Origin: Acidobacteria bacterium UBA7540
GTDB taxonomy: Bacteria; Acidobacteriota; Terriglobia; UBA7540
DNA: 22,672 bases
Assembly: GCA_002478145.1 (NCBI GenBank)
Contig: DLMI01000174.1
Span: 28,359-51,030, forward strand
Direction of reading: 5' to 3'
Positions within the stretch are counted from its first letter, which is position 1. Every line of letters begins with the position of its first letter. A model generated the notes under the pieces. That model was not told where the DNA came from, searched no databases, and worked only from the letters and a program-made list of their open reading frames with translations. A program made the translations under genes and the position numbers. Shown in pieces: positions 5,518 through 13,932 of the stretch.

Positions 5518-6690
5518 TTACTTCAGGATCGGAAAGGATGGAACAGCGGTGGGAGCGGGTTGAGCCGTAATCTCGGCGGGTGTCGTATCAATCCCAGCGG
5601 CTTTGTCCGCCACGAATCGCTCAATCTCTTCCAGCAATGCAGGAACGATCTCCGCTTCGCTGACCCGCCGGATAGCCTTCCCTTCCCTGTAGATCATGCC
5701 GTTGCCGCGTCCGGCGGCCACGCCCAGGTCCGCTTCACGCGCCTCGCCCGGACCGTTCACGGCACAGCCCATGACGGCGAGGCTTACGGGCACTTTGATG
5801 TGCGCGGTCGCCTTCTCAATTTCGGCGGCGATCTTGAACAGGTCCACTTCCAGGCGCCCGCAAGTGGGACAGGCTATCACCACCGGCCCGCGGCTGCGCA
5901 ACTCCAGTGCCTTGAGCATCTCGTAGGCCACGCGAACTTCCTCGACGGGATCGGTGGCCAGGGAGACGCGGATGGTATCGCCTATACCTTCCGCAAGCAG
6001 CATTCCCATGCCCACACACGACTTGACGGTCCCCGTGAATTGGGTACCGGCCTCGGTAATGCCGAGGTGGAAGGGATAATCAACCTGCTTGGCGAGTAAG
6101 CGATAGGCTGAAACACAGAGCTTCACATTGGAAGCTTTCAAGGAAACGACGGTGTCTGTGAATCCTAGTTCTTCGAGAATCCGAATGTGATAGAGGGCGC
6201 TCTCCACCATGGCCTCGGGCGTCGGATAACCATACTTCTCCAGCAGCCGGCGCTCCAGGGACCCCGCATTCACCCCGATACGGATGGGAACTTTCTGCTC
6301 CTGCGCGCGGCGCACCACCATCCGAACTTTCTCAGCATCGCCGATATTTCCGGGATTGATGCGGAGCTTGTCCATCCCGGCATCAAGCGCCATCAAGGCA
6401 AACTTGTACTGAAAGTGAATATCCGAGACGAGGATCGAATCGGGGCTGCGCTTACGAATCTCGGCCAACGCCTTTGCAGCTTCAATGTCAGGGACAGCCA
6501 AGCGTGCAATCTCGCAGCCCGCTGCTTCCATCTGCTGGATTTGCTCGACCGTCTTCCCAACCTCGCGCGTGTCCGTCTTGGTCATCGACTGCACAACAAT
6601 GGGGGCATTGCCACCCATCGTGAGCCGGCCGACCTGGACGGCGCGCGTCTTGCGGCGCGGAGGAAAATACTCGGTATCGCTGAAATTCAC
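5518..6690 (-). CDS. ispG: 4-hydroxy-3-methylbut-2-en-1-yl diphosphate synthase
   Basis: IspG converts methylerythritol cyclodiphosphate to HMBPP, the penultimate step of the MEP isoprenoid pathway, using a [4Fe-4S] cluster. The 390-aa length fits the short bacterial form. The cluster ligands are visible: Cys274 and Cys277 in ACPTCGR, Cys309 in MGCAVNGPGEA, and Glu316. The N-terminal TIM-barrel part carries QSMTKTDTR and RINPGNIG. It starts at GTG 6690, with GAGGGA five bases upstream and overlapping the rseP stop region (9-bp gap), so it is the last gene of the uppS-cdsA-dxr-rseP-ispG operon. The C-terminal 20 residues are an Ala/Pro/Thr-rich tail beyond the usual domain. No terminator with a T-tract was seen after it. 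Confidence 0.97.
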   Translation of the reverse strand: MNFSDTEYFPPRRKTRAVQVGRLTMGGNAPIVVQSMTKTDTREVGKTVEQIQQMEAAGCEIARLAVPDIEAAKALAEIRKRSPDSILVSDIHFQYKFALMALDAGMDKLRINPGNIGDAEKVRMVVRRAQEQKVPIRIGVNAGSLERRLLEKYGYPTPEAMVESALYHIRILEELGFTDTVVSLKASNVKLCVSAYRLLAKQVDYPFHLGITEAGTQFTGTVKSCVGMGMLLAEGIGDTIRVSLATDPVEEVRVAYEMLKALELRSRGPVVIACPTCGRLEVDLFKIAAEIEKATAHIKVPVSLAVMGCAVNGPGEAREADLGVAAGRGNGMIYREGKAIRRVSEAEIVPALLEEIERFVADKAAGIDTTPAEITAQPAPTAVPSFPILK

Positions 6691-6699
6691 GAGGGTCCC

Positions 6700-8025
6700 T
6701 CAGTATGGCCTGAGCGTCTTCACGATGTCGTTACACATAAGGAACACCACAAGCAACAACAAGAAGAGGAAACCGACCTGCACAAACCTCTCTTTTACCT
6801 GCACACTCAGGTCGTGGCGAATCAGACCCTCGACGAGCAGCAACAGGATCACTCCGCCGTCCAAAACCGGAATGGGCAACAGATTGAAGAGACCCAAATT
6901 GAGACTGATGAAACAGACCAGCATAATGAGCTCAGACAGTCCCGCCCGGTACGCTTCACCTGAAAGCTGCGCGATCCCGATAGGCCCGGCGAGAGAGCGC
7001 GTGGAGAGGCGGCGAGTCAAAATCTTCCCCATCACGTCAAACCACGCGAGGCAGTTCCGCAAGTTATCCTGGAGCGAAGCCGCAATTGCGGCGCCCCAGG
7101 GCAACTGCCTCACGACCATGTCGTTGTGAAAACTGACTCCAATCCGCCAGCGTTTTTCGCCCATCACGTCCGTAAGAACCGGCGTCAATGTGGCTTGGAA
7201 TTCCCGCCCGTCACGAAGAATTGAAAGTTCAACCGGTTTCCCCTTGCCGGATTGCAGCAGATAGAAGACCCGGGGCCAATAGAGAATCTTACGCCCATCA
7301 ATGCCGACAATCTGGTCACCGGCTAGGAGTCCGGCATGACTCGCAGGAAGTCCCGGCTCGACCTTGTCGACGACTCCGGGCGCATAGGGGTACAAGCCGG
7401 CATACCCGACCCGACTCGGCCCTTCCGCGCGGGGCGTGAGGGTCATGTTTAGAGTCTTGCCGTCACGTCCGACCTCCAGCGGCATAGCCTCGCCCACCGT
7501 GGTCAGGATTTTGATCTCGACGTCCTCCCACTTGGGATTTTGAAGGCCGTCAAGGCGGACCATAAGATCGCCAGGCGTCAAGCCGATCTGGCTGGCCGGT
7601 GAGTCTGCTTCCACATCGCCCACCCGGGCTGGCTGTTCCTCATAGGAGGGCTTCTGGAAATGAAACTTGTAAAGACCGGTGAGGAGAAGCAGGGCCAGCA
7701 GAATGTTCATGATCGGTCCCATCACCACCACCATGAACCTCTGCCAACGAGGCTTTGCCAGAAACTCGCCGGGATCGCCCTGGCGATCCGCGGAGGGGTC
7801 GTCCCCTGCCATCTTCACATAGCCACCAAAAGGAAGGGCGCTGATCCGGTAATCGGTATCCCCCCGGCTCAAATGCAGCAGTCGTTTGCCGAAGCCCAAT
7901 GAGAAAACCAACACTCGGACCCCATAGAACTTGGCCGCCAGGAAGTGGCCAAGTTCATGGACAAAGATCATGAGTCCCAGGACGAGGACTACCACCACCG
8001 CATCCGTAATGAAGCTTCCGACCAT
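6700..8025 (-). CDS. rseP: RIP metalloprotease RseP (site-2 protease)
   Basis: This is an inner-membrane zinc protease that cuts anti-sigma factors and leftover signal peptides within the membrane. The product is 441 aa, close to E. coli RseP. The zinc site is HELGH at residues 23-27 in the first helix, and the third ligand is Asp389 in the NLLPIPVLDGG motif. Two PDZ domains lie between, with the carboxylate-loop-like segments SPASQIGLTPGD and LPASHAGLLAGD. Helices close to both ends complete the fold. It starts 17 bp after the dxr stop and is followed 9 bp later by ispG. The linked dxr, cdsA and uppS genes are a common bacterial arrangement. An ECF sigma/anti-sigma pair at 21095-22156 is a possible but unproven target pathway. 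Confidence 0.97.
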   Translation of the reverse strand: MVGSFITDAVVVVLVLGLMIFVHELGHFLAAKFYGVRVLVFSLGFGKRLLHLSRGDTDYRISALPFGGYVKMAGDDPSADRQGDPGEFLAKPRWQRFMVVVMGPIMNILLALLLLTGLYKFHFQKPSYEEQPARVGDVEADSPASQIGLTPGDLMVRLDGLQNPKWEDVEIKILTTVGEAMPLEVGRDGKTLNMTLTPRAEGPSRVGYAGLYPYAPGVVDKVEPGLPASHAGLLAGDQIVGIDGRKILYWPRVFYLLQSGKGKPVELSILRDGREFQATLTPVLTDVMGEKRWRIGVSFHNDMVVRQLPWGAAIAASLQDNLRNCLAWFDVMGKILTRRLSTRSLAGPIGIAQLSGEAYRAGLSELIMLVCFISLNLGLFNLLPIPVLDGGVILLLLVEGLIRHDLSVQVKERFVQVGFLFLLLLVVFLMCNDIVKTLRPY

Positions 8026-8042
8026 AAAGCCGCTGACTCTCC

Positions 8043-9227
8043 CTATCGTGCAGGCGTTGTCACAAGCTCCAGGGCACGACGTCGGGCTTCGTGGTCACAT
8101 TCAAGAACGTCGTCCAGGGAGCTGCATGATTGTGCGCGGGTCGTTTGTTCCAAAACTCTCTCGATCACTCGAGGAATATCCGAAAAGCCTAGCCGATGGG
8201 CTAGAAAGGCTTCGACGGCTACCTCGTCGGCGGCATTCAAGGCACAGGGCAAGGAGCCCCCCTTGCGCAAAGCCTCCCGAGCCAATTCCAGACACGGGAA
8301 ACGCCGCGTGTCAGGCGCCGCAAAACGCAATTTGCCTAGTGCAATCAGATCCAAGCCCTGTGAATCACCGTTCATGGCCAGCCGGTCCGGATAATTCAGC
8401 GCGTACTGGATCGGCAGACGCATATCAGGGACCGACATCTGGGCCATCACAGATCCATCTCTAAATTCTATCATGGAATGAACAACTGATTCGGGATGAA
8501 TGAGGACGTCGATCTTCTCCGAGGGGAAACCAAACAGCCAGTGGGCCTCGATAATTTCCAAGCCCTTATTCATCAGGGTGGCAGAGTCGATCGTGATGCG
8601 CCCACCCATCTTCCAGATGGGATGCTGCAAGGCTTCTTCGGGGGTTATGCGATCAAGATGCTTCCGAGGGGTTCTCAGAAAAGGGCCACCGGAAGCGGTC
8701 AATATGAGACGGCGGACTTCTGCATGGCTTCCCGACCGAAGACACTGATGGATGGCGCAATGTTCGCTGTCCACAGGCAGGATCTCGGTTCCCCGCTCCC
8801 TCGCTGCTCGTGTGACTAACTCACCTGCCGCGACAAGAACCTCCTTGTTCGCCAGCCCGATTCGTTTTCCAGCCTGGATCGCCTTATAGGTCGCAACCAG
8901 CCCCGTCGTCCCATGGGAAGCAGACACGACAGTATCAACCTCAGAATGCGTCGCGGCCTCGATTTGCCCGCTCACCCCACAGGCGACTTGGACGGTTGGG
9001 GAAACTCCGAGATTTCGAAGTCGCTCGCGCAGGGGCTCAATACACTCCGAATTCCCGACCACCACCAGCTTTGGAGCGAAATCGCGGACTTGCTGGGCGA
9101 GCAACTCCAGGTTCTTTCCGGCGCAGAGGGCGACCACATGAAATCGGTCCGACGAATTCTTGACGACACAGAGACATTGCCGCCCAATCGAACCCGTGGA
9201 GCCCAAAATACATAAACCCTTGCTCAT
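8043..9227 (-). CDS. dxr: 1-deoxy-D-xylulose 5-phosphate reductoisomerase
   Basis: Dxr turns DXP into MEP with NADPH, the first committed step of the MEP pathway. The 394-aa product has the NADPH-binding GSTGSIG at residues 9-15, the NKEVLVAAGE helix, and the metal-binding VDSEH segment. HPIWKMGGRITIDSATLMNK and IHPESVVHSM are the substrate-binding parts. I chose ATG 9227 because it overlaps the cdsA stop in an ATGA junction and leaves the usual short N-terminus before the Rossmann fold. A further in-frame start at 9260 would add 11 residues inside cdsA. Coupled translation with cdsA and a 17-bp gap to rseP mark it as an operon member. Confidence 0.97.
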   Translation of the reverse strand: MSKGLCILGSTGSIGRQCLCVVKNSSDRFHVVALCAGKNLELLAQQVRDFAPKLVVVGNSECIEPLRERLRNLGVSPTVQVACGVSGQIEAATHSEVDTVVSASHGTTGLVATYKAIQAGKRIGLANKEVLVAAGELVTRAARERGTEILPVDSEHCAIHQCLRSGSHAEVRRLILTASGGPFLRTPRKHLDRITPEEALQHPIWKMGGRITIDSATLMNKGLEIIEAHWLFGFPSEKIDVLIHPESVVHSMIEFRDGSVMAQMSVPDMRLPIQYALNYPDRLAMNGDSQGLDLIALGKLRFAAPDTRRFPCLELAREALRKGGSLPCALNAADEVAVEAFLAHRLGFSDIPRVIERVLEQTTRAQSCSSLDDVLECDHEARRRALELVTTPAR

Positions 9228-10081
9228 CGCCAAGCGTCCATAATCGCCAGAGTGAGCCACAGAACTGGTGCGCCAAACAACAGGCTATCCACCCTGTCGA
9301 GCAAACCACCATGGCCCGGCAACGCGGACCCCGAGTCCTTCAAGTTGGCGCCGCGCTTCATTGCGGATTCCGCCAGATCCCCGATCTGCCCAGACAGTGC
9401 TACCAAGCCTGCTAACAGGATAACTGTTTTCAAGCTGGCTGTCTGCCAGAACAAGCGGGCAAATCCCCAAGCAACCAGAAGGCTCCCCACAAATCCTGCC
9501 ACCGATCCCTCCAGGGTCTTTTTGGGCGAGATTGAGGGAAAAAGCATTTTCCGTCCGATCGTGCGACCTACCAGATATGCAAAAGTATCATCGGCCCAAA
9601 TCACCAGAAACAATAGGAGCAGCAGCTTCTGCCCTCCTGGGTTACCTGCCGTGCCGGCGAGGCCAAGGCTACCAGCACCCAGCCGCGAAAACCTCAGCGG
9701 AAGCAAGCAGGAGAGTGTCAATCCAATATAAGCCACACCGAAAATGGTTGTGGCTGTGGCGCCCAAGTAGGTCTTCAGGTCGCGGGTTATCGCCAGCGCG
9801 ATGGCGAGTGTCATAAGCACAAAAGCAACAAGCAGGACGAACGAGTACATTTCTGGTTTGCTGGTGTCTACAGCTCGCACCGCGCAAAGCGCCGCACTGG
9901 CCAGATACGCCAGCACCGACAAGGGTTTGAAACCCGCGTGCTGGCAAATCTTAAAGAACTCGTAGAGGCACAACTCCACACTCACAATCACGGCCGCAAG
10001 GAAGAGCCATTTCGGCGACCAGCCGATTAGATAAATTACCGGGGGAATCAACAAAAGCGCGGTGAGAATTCGGAGTCTCAT
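9224..10081 (-). CDS. cdsA: Phosphatidate cytidylyltransferase (CDP-diglyceride synthase)
   Basis: CdsA is an inner-membrane enzyme that joins CTP and phosphatidic acid to make CDP-diacylglycerol, the precursor of phospholipids. From ATG 10081 it is 285 aa, with about eight hydrophobic segments. The C-terminal family signature is complete: S-A-M-K-R-G-x3-K-D-S-G-x-A-L-P-G-H-G-G-L-L-D-R-V-D. The earlier S-P-K-K-T-L-E-G-S-V-A-G motif and the W-A-D-D-T-F-A-Y segment are also present. A GTG at 10093 would add four residues; neither start has a clear ribosome-binding site. The stop overlaps the dxr start by four bases. The gap to uppS holds a hairpin-forming repeat. Confidence 0.95.
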   Translation of the reverse strand: MRLRILTALLLIPPVIYLIGWSPKWLFLAAVIVSVELCLYEFFKICQHAGFKPLSVLAYLASAALCAVRAVDTSKPEMYSFVLLVAFVLMTLAIALAITRDLKTYLGATATTIFGVAYIGLTLSCLLPLRFSRLGAGSLGLAGTAGNPGGQKLLLLLFLVIWADDTFAYLVGRTIGRKMLFPSISPKKTLEGSVAGFVGSLLVAWGFARLFWQTASLKTVILLAGLVALSGQIGDLAESAMKRGANLKDSGSALPGHGGLLDRVDSLLFGAPVLWLTLAIMDAWR

Positions 10082-10103
10082 TAAGACAAGCACATACCGC
10101 CGA

Positions 10104-10150
10104 CCTGTTCAGTAGGCCTGCGGCTTTCACTGCACAGCAGTGCGCCTACT
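10104..10150 (+). repeat. Dispersed repeat copy 3 with nested hairpin
   Basis: Bases 10104-10127 are a diverged copy of the repeat at 374-404 and 2326-2356. The stem AGTAGGC (10111-10117) with GCCTACT (10144-10150) encloses a second stem, CACTGC/GCAGTG (10128-10133, 10137-10142). It lies in the uppS-cdsA gap and would be transcribed within the operon mRNA, where it could act as a processing or attenuation structure. Confidence 0.55.
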
Positions 10151-10167
10151 TCCAACGCCCGGGGGTT

Positions 10168-10929
10168 CTACCCCAGCCCTATGCCTCCGTATCGGCGTTC
10201 TCTCTTCTGATAATCGATGATGGCCTGGAACAAGTCCGCCTGGGTAAAGTCCGGCCAAAGGGTTTCCGTCACCCAAAACTCCGAGTAGGCGGCCTGCCAG
10301 AGGAGGAAATTGCTCAAGCGCAATTCGCCACTGGTCCGAATGAGCAAGTCCGGATCAGGTAAATCACGGGTGTAAAGATGGCTGCTCAGAGTGGCTTCGT
10401 CAATGGTTACGTCCCCATGCTGCTTTGTCTTGGACAAAAGCTCGCGGACCGCATCCACCAATTCAGCGCGCGCGCCATAGTTGAGCGCCAGAATCAAGCG
10501 CAGCCCGGTATTCTGCCTTGTGCTTTCCAGCGCACTCTCGAGGTCGCGCTGCACGGGTTTCGGCAGCTCGTGAATTCTGCCGATGACCGAGAGGCGAATA
10601 TTCTGCCGGTTGAGTTCCGAAATCTCTTTCTTCAGATACTCGCGCAGCAAGCTCATGAGAAGCGTGATCTCGGTATGAGGACGTTTCCAGTTTTCAACTG
10701 AAAAGGCATACAAGGTCAGGTAGGGCACGCCCAGTCGCGCGCACGCCTCGACAGACTGCCGGACGGCTCGGATCCCCGCGCGGTGCCCCGCAATCCGCGG
10801 CAGGCGACGCTTCTTCGCCCACCGGCCGTTCCCATCCATGATGATGGCAATGTGGCTGGGCAGCCGGTCGAGATCGATTTGGGCCAGAAGACTCGATTCA
10901 GAAGATTCTGTCTTCACAGGGGCCTGCAT
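10168..10929 (-). CDS. uppS: Undecaprenyl diphosphate synthase (cis-prenyltransferase)
   Basis: UppS adds eight isoprene units to farnesyl diphosphate, making the carrier lipid for peptidoglycan and other surface polymers. From ATG 10929 the product is 253 aa. The catalytic Asp32 is in HIAIIMDGNGRW, followed by the GHRAG helix, the TLYAFSVENWKRP motif and the C-terminal RTSGELRLSNFLLWQ and E-x-x-x-x-x-x-WPDF motifs. The first 20 residues are a poorly conserved extension. GTG 10941 would add four residues, but the promoter candidate at 10957-10985 leaves a more normal leader for ATG 10929. It is the first gene of the operon that continues through cdsA to ispG, so lipid-carrier, phospholipid and isoprenoid precursor synthesis are co-expressed. 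Confidence 0.96.
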   Translation of the reverse strand: MQAPVKTESSESSLLAQIDLDRLPSHIAIIMDGNGRWAKKRRLPRIAGHRAGIRAVRQSVEACARLGVPYLTLYAFSVENWKRPHTEITLLMSLLREYLKKEISELNRQNIRLSVIGRIHELPKPVQRDLESALESTRQNTGLRLILALNYGARAELVDAVRELLSKTKQHGDVTIDEATLSSHLYTRDLPDPDLLIRTSGELRLSNFLLWQAAYSEFWVTETLWPDFTQADLFQAIIDYQKRERRYGGIGLG

Positions 10930-10956
10930 GTGTGAGTCCACGCTGGAAACTCAGAA

Positions 10957-10985
10957 AACGTAGCACAGCAAAGGGATATCTGCAA
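10957..10985 (-). promoter_or_regulatory. Promoter candidate for the uppS operon
   Basis: Read on the minus strand: TTGCAG (10985-10980), a 17-nt spacer, and TACGTT (10962-10957). The predicted start near 10950 gives a leader of about 20 nt to ATG 10929. The -35 is good and the -10 weak. The same -10 sequence appears with the same spacer in front of tolQ. Confidence 0.45.
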
Positions 10986-11155
10986 GTCCCAAAGGCAGGA
11001 GATAGATGCTCTCCACCGCCTCCGCACTCGCGTGGGCTTTCTCAAGCGCCAGGAGATTCGGGAAGGGGTGGCGGCACTCCGGCGCGCGATAGTGCGCGGT
11101 CGTACCCCGTCCACGGAAAGCAGCACCAGTCGTGCGGGCGACGTAGTGCGAGGCT

Positions 11156-11869
11156 TCATTTATTCCCGGCCAGCTTTGTCCCGTCATAGGGACAGAATTT
11201 GTAAGCTCCACTCAGCATCTCACCACAAGTCGGACACTTCTGCCTCGGCAACACGGAACCCAGCGGCAGCCTCCATTTGAACTGTCGGGTGCCCACCTCT
11301 ACCTCACAGGAACCTTCCTTTGTGGGATCGCAGACCCGTGTGCCGTCCTTCGTGCTCCCGGGGAAGGCGTAGAAGTAGATGTTCTGTGCCGCAGACCCCG
11401 CCGTCCTTGCTATGCCGGGCTTAAGGAAAGCGAACAAGCCTGGCACACTCGGGTCAAGTTGATTTTCTGGTAATGGGGTGTAAGTATTCCCTTTGCTGTC
11501 CTTCAGTCGGACGAGGTCTCGAACCTCCGCTTCCGTCCGATAGGTGACTGCGAAGGGGCCGGTCTTTCCACTCGAAACCCCCACGATAGTGTAAGGGTGG
11601 ATGACCTTGATGATCAGATCCACTTGTGATTGCGACGCATTGGGGTTCGATGCCGAGGCCACCCTCCAGAACTCTTCGGGCAGCCAAAAAAGTAGGTTAA
11701 GTTCACCATCCACATTCGAAATCTTCATGCATTCAAGGACCAACTGCGTGGCGTCGGGCTTCTGATCCTGCGCCACCATCCCTTGCACGCAGGCAAGGGA
11801 AAATCCCACTGCGACTAGCCCTACCCACGGTGAATCCGCAGCTCCTCTTCCCCACAGACGCTTCATCAT
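11156..11869 (-). CDS. Exported protein with zinc-ribbon-like C-terminus, function unknown
   Basis: I do not recognise a named family. From ATG 11869 (AGGAGG five bases upstream) the product is 237 aa. A positively charged start and a hydrophobic stretch at about residues 14-30, ending GMVAQDQ, look like a Sec signal peptide. The middle is a beta-rich domain with no motif I can name. The last 30 residues contain C-P-T-C-G then F-C-P-Y-D-G-T, a pattern seen in zinc-ribbon tails but with only three Cys and an Asp in the fourth place. A metal-binding tail on an exported protein is unusual. Longer frames starting inside recN are rejected because of this ribosome-binding site. Bases 10930-11155 downstream hold the uppS promoter and no recognised gene. 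Confidence 0.75.
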   Translation of the reverse strand: MMKRLWGRGAADSPWVGLVAVGFSLACVQGMVAQDQKPDATQLVLECMKISNVDGELNLLFWLPEEFWRVASASNPNASQSQVDLIIKVIHPYTIVGVSSGKTGPFAVTYRTEAEVRDLVRLKDSKGNTYTPLPENQLDPSVPGLFAFLKPGIARTAGSAAQNIYFYAFPGSTKDGTRVCDPTKEGSCEVEVGTRQFKWRLPLGSVLPRQKCPTCGEMLSGAYKFCPYDGTKLAGNK

Positions 11870-11940
11870 TCCAGCCTCCTCGTCGGACAGCCCGCAAATT
11901 TTTGAGACACGCAAGACGCTGAATGAATCATCGAAATCCC

Positions 11941-13638
11941 TTACCCCGCCGCCTGCCTCAGCATCGTGGTGGCGTGTTTCAGCGCGGCATCGGTGATCTG
12001 GCTGCCGGAGAGCATGCGCGCCAATTCCCGCACTCGTTCTTTCTCGGCGGCAAGGTGCGTCACGGCGGTGAGGGTGCGGCCGGCGCGCTCGAACTTCTCC
12101 ACGTAGTAGTGCTGATCGGCAAAGCAGGCGATTTGCGCCAGGTGCGTGACGCACAGCACCTGGCCATCGTGGGCCAGGCGCTTCAGGCGCTGCCCGATAG
12201 ATTCCGCCACTCGCCCGCCGATCCCGGAATCAACTTCGTCAAAGATAAAGGTGCGGGCGACCCGCCGGGTGGCTCCGGGCCGATTCGTCCCCACCACGGT
12301 CTTGAGCGCCAGCATAAGGCGCGAGATTTCCCCGCCCGAGGCAATCTTCTCCAGGGGGCGCAATTCCTCCCCCGGGTTGGGAGAAATTCGGAACTCCACC
12401 TCGTCAATGCCACGCGGCCCACCGCGCCCTTCCAGCAAGCTCTCAAAGTGGACTTCGAGGCGGGTTTTTTCCATGCCCAGTTGCGCCAATTCCTCGCGCA
12501 CGAGCCGGGTGAGTTTGCGCGCCGCCTCTCGCCGCTTGGCGGAGAGCGCCTCAGCAGCTTTGCGGAAATCCCCCGCCACCTTCTCAAGCTGCCGCTGGAG
12601 CACTTCGCGGCGTTCGTCGGCATGTTCCATCTTCGCCAACTCTTGCCGCGTTTTCTCACCGTAGGCGAGAATTTCTTCCAGCGTCTGCCCGTACTTGCGC
12701 TTCAGCCGGTCAAGCAAGGCCAGCCGGTCCTCGATTTCCTCCAGGCGCTGCGGGTTGGCTTCCAGCTTACCCAGGTAATGGCTCAGGAAATTGGCTGCAT
12801 CTTCAAGCGTGGCCCGCGCGCCCGCCAGCGGTTCGAGGTAAGGTTCGACGGCCGCGTCGTAGCGCCGGAGGTCCTCGAGTTGCCGCATGGCCGCCGCCAG
12901 GCGCGAGCACGCGGCGCCCTCTTCTTCGTAGAGTTCGGAAAAGGCCCCCGCCGCGGCGGCGCGGATTCGCTCCAGGTTCGACAGGATGCGCTTCTCTTCT
13001 TCCAGGTGCGTGTCCTCGCCGGGCTGAACCCTGGCGCGCTCCAGTTCCTGCACCTGAAAGCTCAGCAGGTCAATCGTCCGCAGCCGCGCCTGCTCGTTTT
13101 GGCTCAGGCTTTCGAACTCTGACTCCAGTTCCCGGCGCTGGGCGTGTAGCTCCCGCACTCGTTCAAGCTCGTCTTCGACCCCTGCGAACTGGTCCAGCAG
13201 GTCGAGTTGGGCGTCGCGCGCAAACAGGGCCACGTGTTCGTTCTGGCCATGCATCTCCACCAGCAACCTGGCCAACGACTTCACCGCCGCCAAGGTAACG
13301 GGCTGATCATTCACCAGCATGCGGCTCTTTCCACACGCCTGGATTTCCCGCCGCAGAATGACTTCGGGTTCGTCACCTCCAGCCAAGCCGTATTCTTCCA
13401 ACCAGTCTGACCAGGGCGGCCGTCCCTCCGTGCGGAACACTGCGGTGACCAGCGCGCGCTCCTGGCCGGTCCGGATCACCTCCGGCGAAGCTCTTCCCCC
13501 CAGCGCCAAGCCCAGAGCATCCACCAGGATAGATTTCCCGGATCCCGTTTCACCCGAGAGCAAGTTCAGCCCCGGGGAGAATTCGACCTTGAGAGTGTCA
13601 ATCACCGCATAATTCTGAATATGTATTTCGTGGAGCAT
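11941..13638 (-). CDS. recN: DNA repair protein RecN
   Basis: RecN is an SMC-like ATPase that acts early in recombinational repair of double-strand breaks. From ATG 13638 the product is 565 aa, near the usual 550-570. The N-terminal head starts LHEIHIQNYAVID, with Walker A GETGSGKS at residues 29-36. A long charged helical part in the middle forms the coiled-coil arms. The C-terminal head has the ABC signature A-S-G-G-E-I-S-R-L-M-L-A-L-K and Walker B FIFDEVDSGIGG. No clear ribosome-binding site precedes this ATG; an upstream start at 13704 would add 22 residues made of heptamer-repeat DNA and is rejected. A TATAAT at 13717-13712 could be its -10. Confidence 0.96.
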   Translation of the reverse strand: MLHEIHIQNYAVIDTLKVEFSPGLNLLSGETGSGKSILVDALGLALGGRASPEVIRTGQERALVTAVFRTEGRPPWSDWLEEYGLAGGDEPEVILRREIQACGKSRMLVNDQPVTLAAVKSLARLLVEMHGQNEHVALFARDAQLDLLDQFAGVEDELERVRELHAQRRELESEFESLSQNEQARLRTIDLLSFQVQELERARVQPGEDTHLEEEKRILSNLERIRAAAAGAFSELYEEEGAACSRLAAAMRQLEDLRRYDAAVEPYLEPLAGARATLEDAANFLSHYLGKLEANPQRLEEIEDRLALLDRLKRKYGQTLEEILAYGEKTRQELAKMEHADERREVLQRQLEKVAGDFRKAAEALSAKRREAARKLTRLVREELAQLGMEKTRLEVHFESLLEGRGGPRGIDEVEFRISPNPGEELRPLEKIASGGEISRLMLALKTVVGTNRPGATRRVARTFIFDEVDSGIGGRVAESIGQRLKRLAHDGQVLCVTHLAQIACFADQHYYVEKFERAGRTLTAVTHLAAEKERVRELARMLSGSQITDAALKHATTMLRQAAG

Positions 13639-13639
13639 A

Positions 13640-13689
13640 GTCGGTAGTCCGTTGTCCCGCCGCGGCAGGTCAGTCGTCCGTTGTCCGCT
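13640..13689 (+). repeat. Heptanucleotide repeat tract (GTCCGTT type)
   Basis: Heptamers GTCGGTA, GTCCGTT and GTCCCGC (13640-13660), an 8-nt break, then GTCAGTC, GTCCGTT and GTCCGCT (13669-13689). The part beginning GTCCGTTGTCCCGCC is shared with 20474 onward. It lies in the leader of recN. Reverse-orientation relatives (GGACGAC, GGACAAC) appear at 13807-13829. Confidence 0.6.
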
Positions 13690-13711
13690 GCGCTTGCTGC
13701 GCACTCCCGCG

Positions 13712-13717
13712 ATTATA
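13712..13717 (-). promoter_or_regulatory. Possible -10 box for recN
   Basis: A perfect TATAAT is read on the minus strand, about 75 nt before the recN start. No good -35 lies at 16-18 nt. A small hairpin, GCCAC/GTGGC, occupies that position instead. Support is therefore limited to the -10. Confidence 0.3.
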
Positions 13718-13829
13718 CGCCACCTTATGTGGCCTCAGGAGAGACGAGTGCAGCAACTGTGATTTCTGACTTCCGGGCTCTGACTTCAAACTCCTAGAAC
13801 GGAGCACGGACGACTGACTATGGACAACG

Positions 13830-13916
13830 GTAGTGGGTCAATTTGATGCTGTAGCGGCGAGTTTATCTCGCCAAATGGCGGCGTAAAGCCGCCTCTACAT
13901 CAAATTGACCCACTAC
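13830..13916. repeat. Branched palindromic element upstream of tolQ
   Basis: The 19-nt arms at 13830-13848 and 13898-13916 are perfect reverse complements (GTAGTGGGTCAATTTGATG). Between them lie two neighbouring hairpins: GGCGAG-TTTAT-CTCGCC (13856-13872) and GGCGGC-GTAAA-GCCGCC (13877-13893). The whole would fold as a closed stem with two branches. The rest of the 13639-14007 gap holds heptamers and the tolQ promoter region. It resembles a non-coding mobile or REP-like element. Confidence 0.8.
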
Positions 13917-13932
13917 CTGGCCAACCCGTTCA

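Noticed and set aside
5404..6099. Plus-strand ORF of 231 codons behind the 5150 promoter
   Set aside because: Most of it is antisense to ispG and shows no domain; only the first part lies outside ispG, and it falls in the repeat tract.
6187..6963. Plus-strand ORF of 258 codons across the ispG-rseP junction
   Set aside because: It is antisense to two well-supported genes, with a His/Gln-rich product typical of a reverse-strand shadow.
10951..11211. 86-codon minus-strand ORF between the exported protein gene and uppS
   Set aside because: It overlaps the end of the exported-protein gene and the uppS promoter, and has no ribosome-binding site or recognisable domain.
11923..13122. Long 399-codon plus-strand ORF
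   Set aside because: It is the antisense shadow of recN, produced by its GC-rich codons; the recN motifs on the minus strand are unambiguous.
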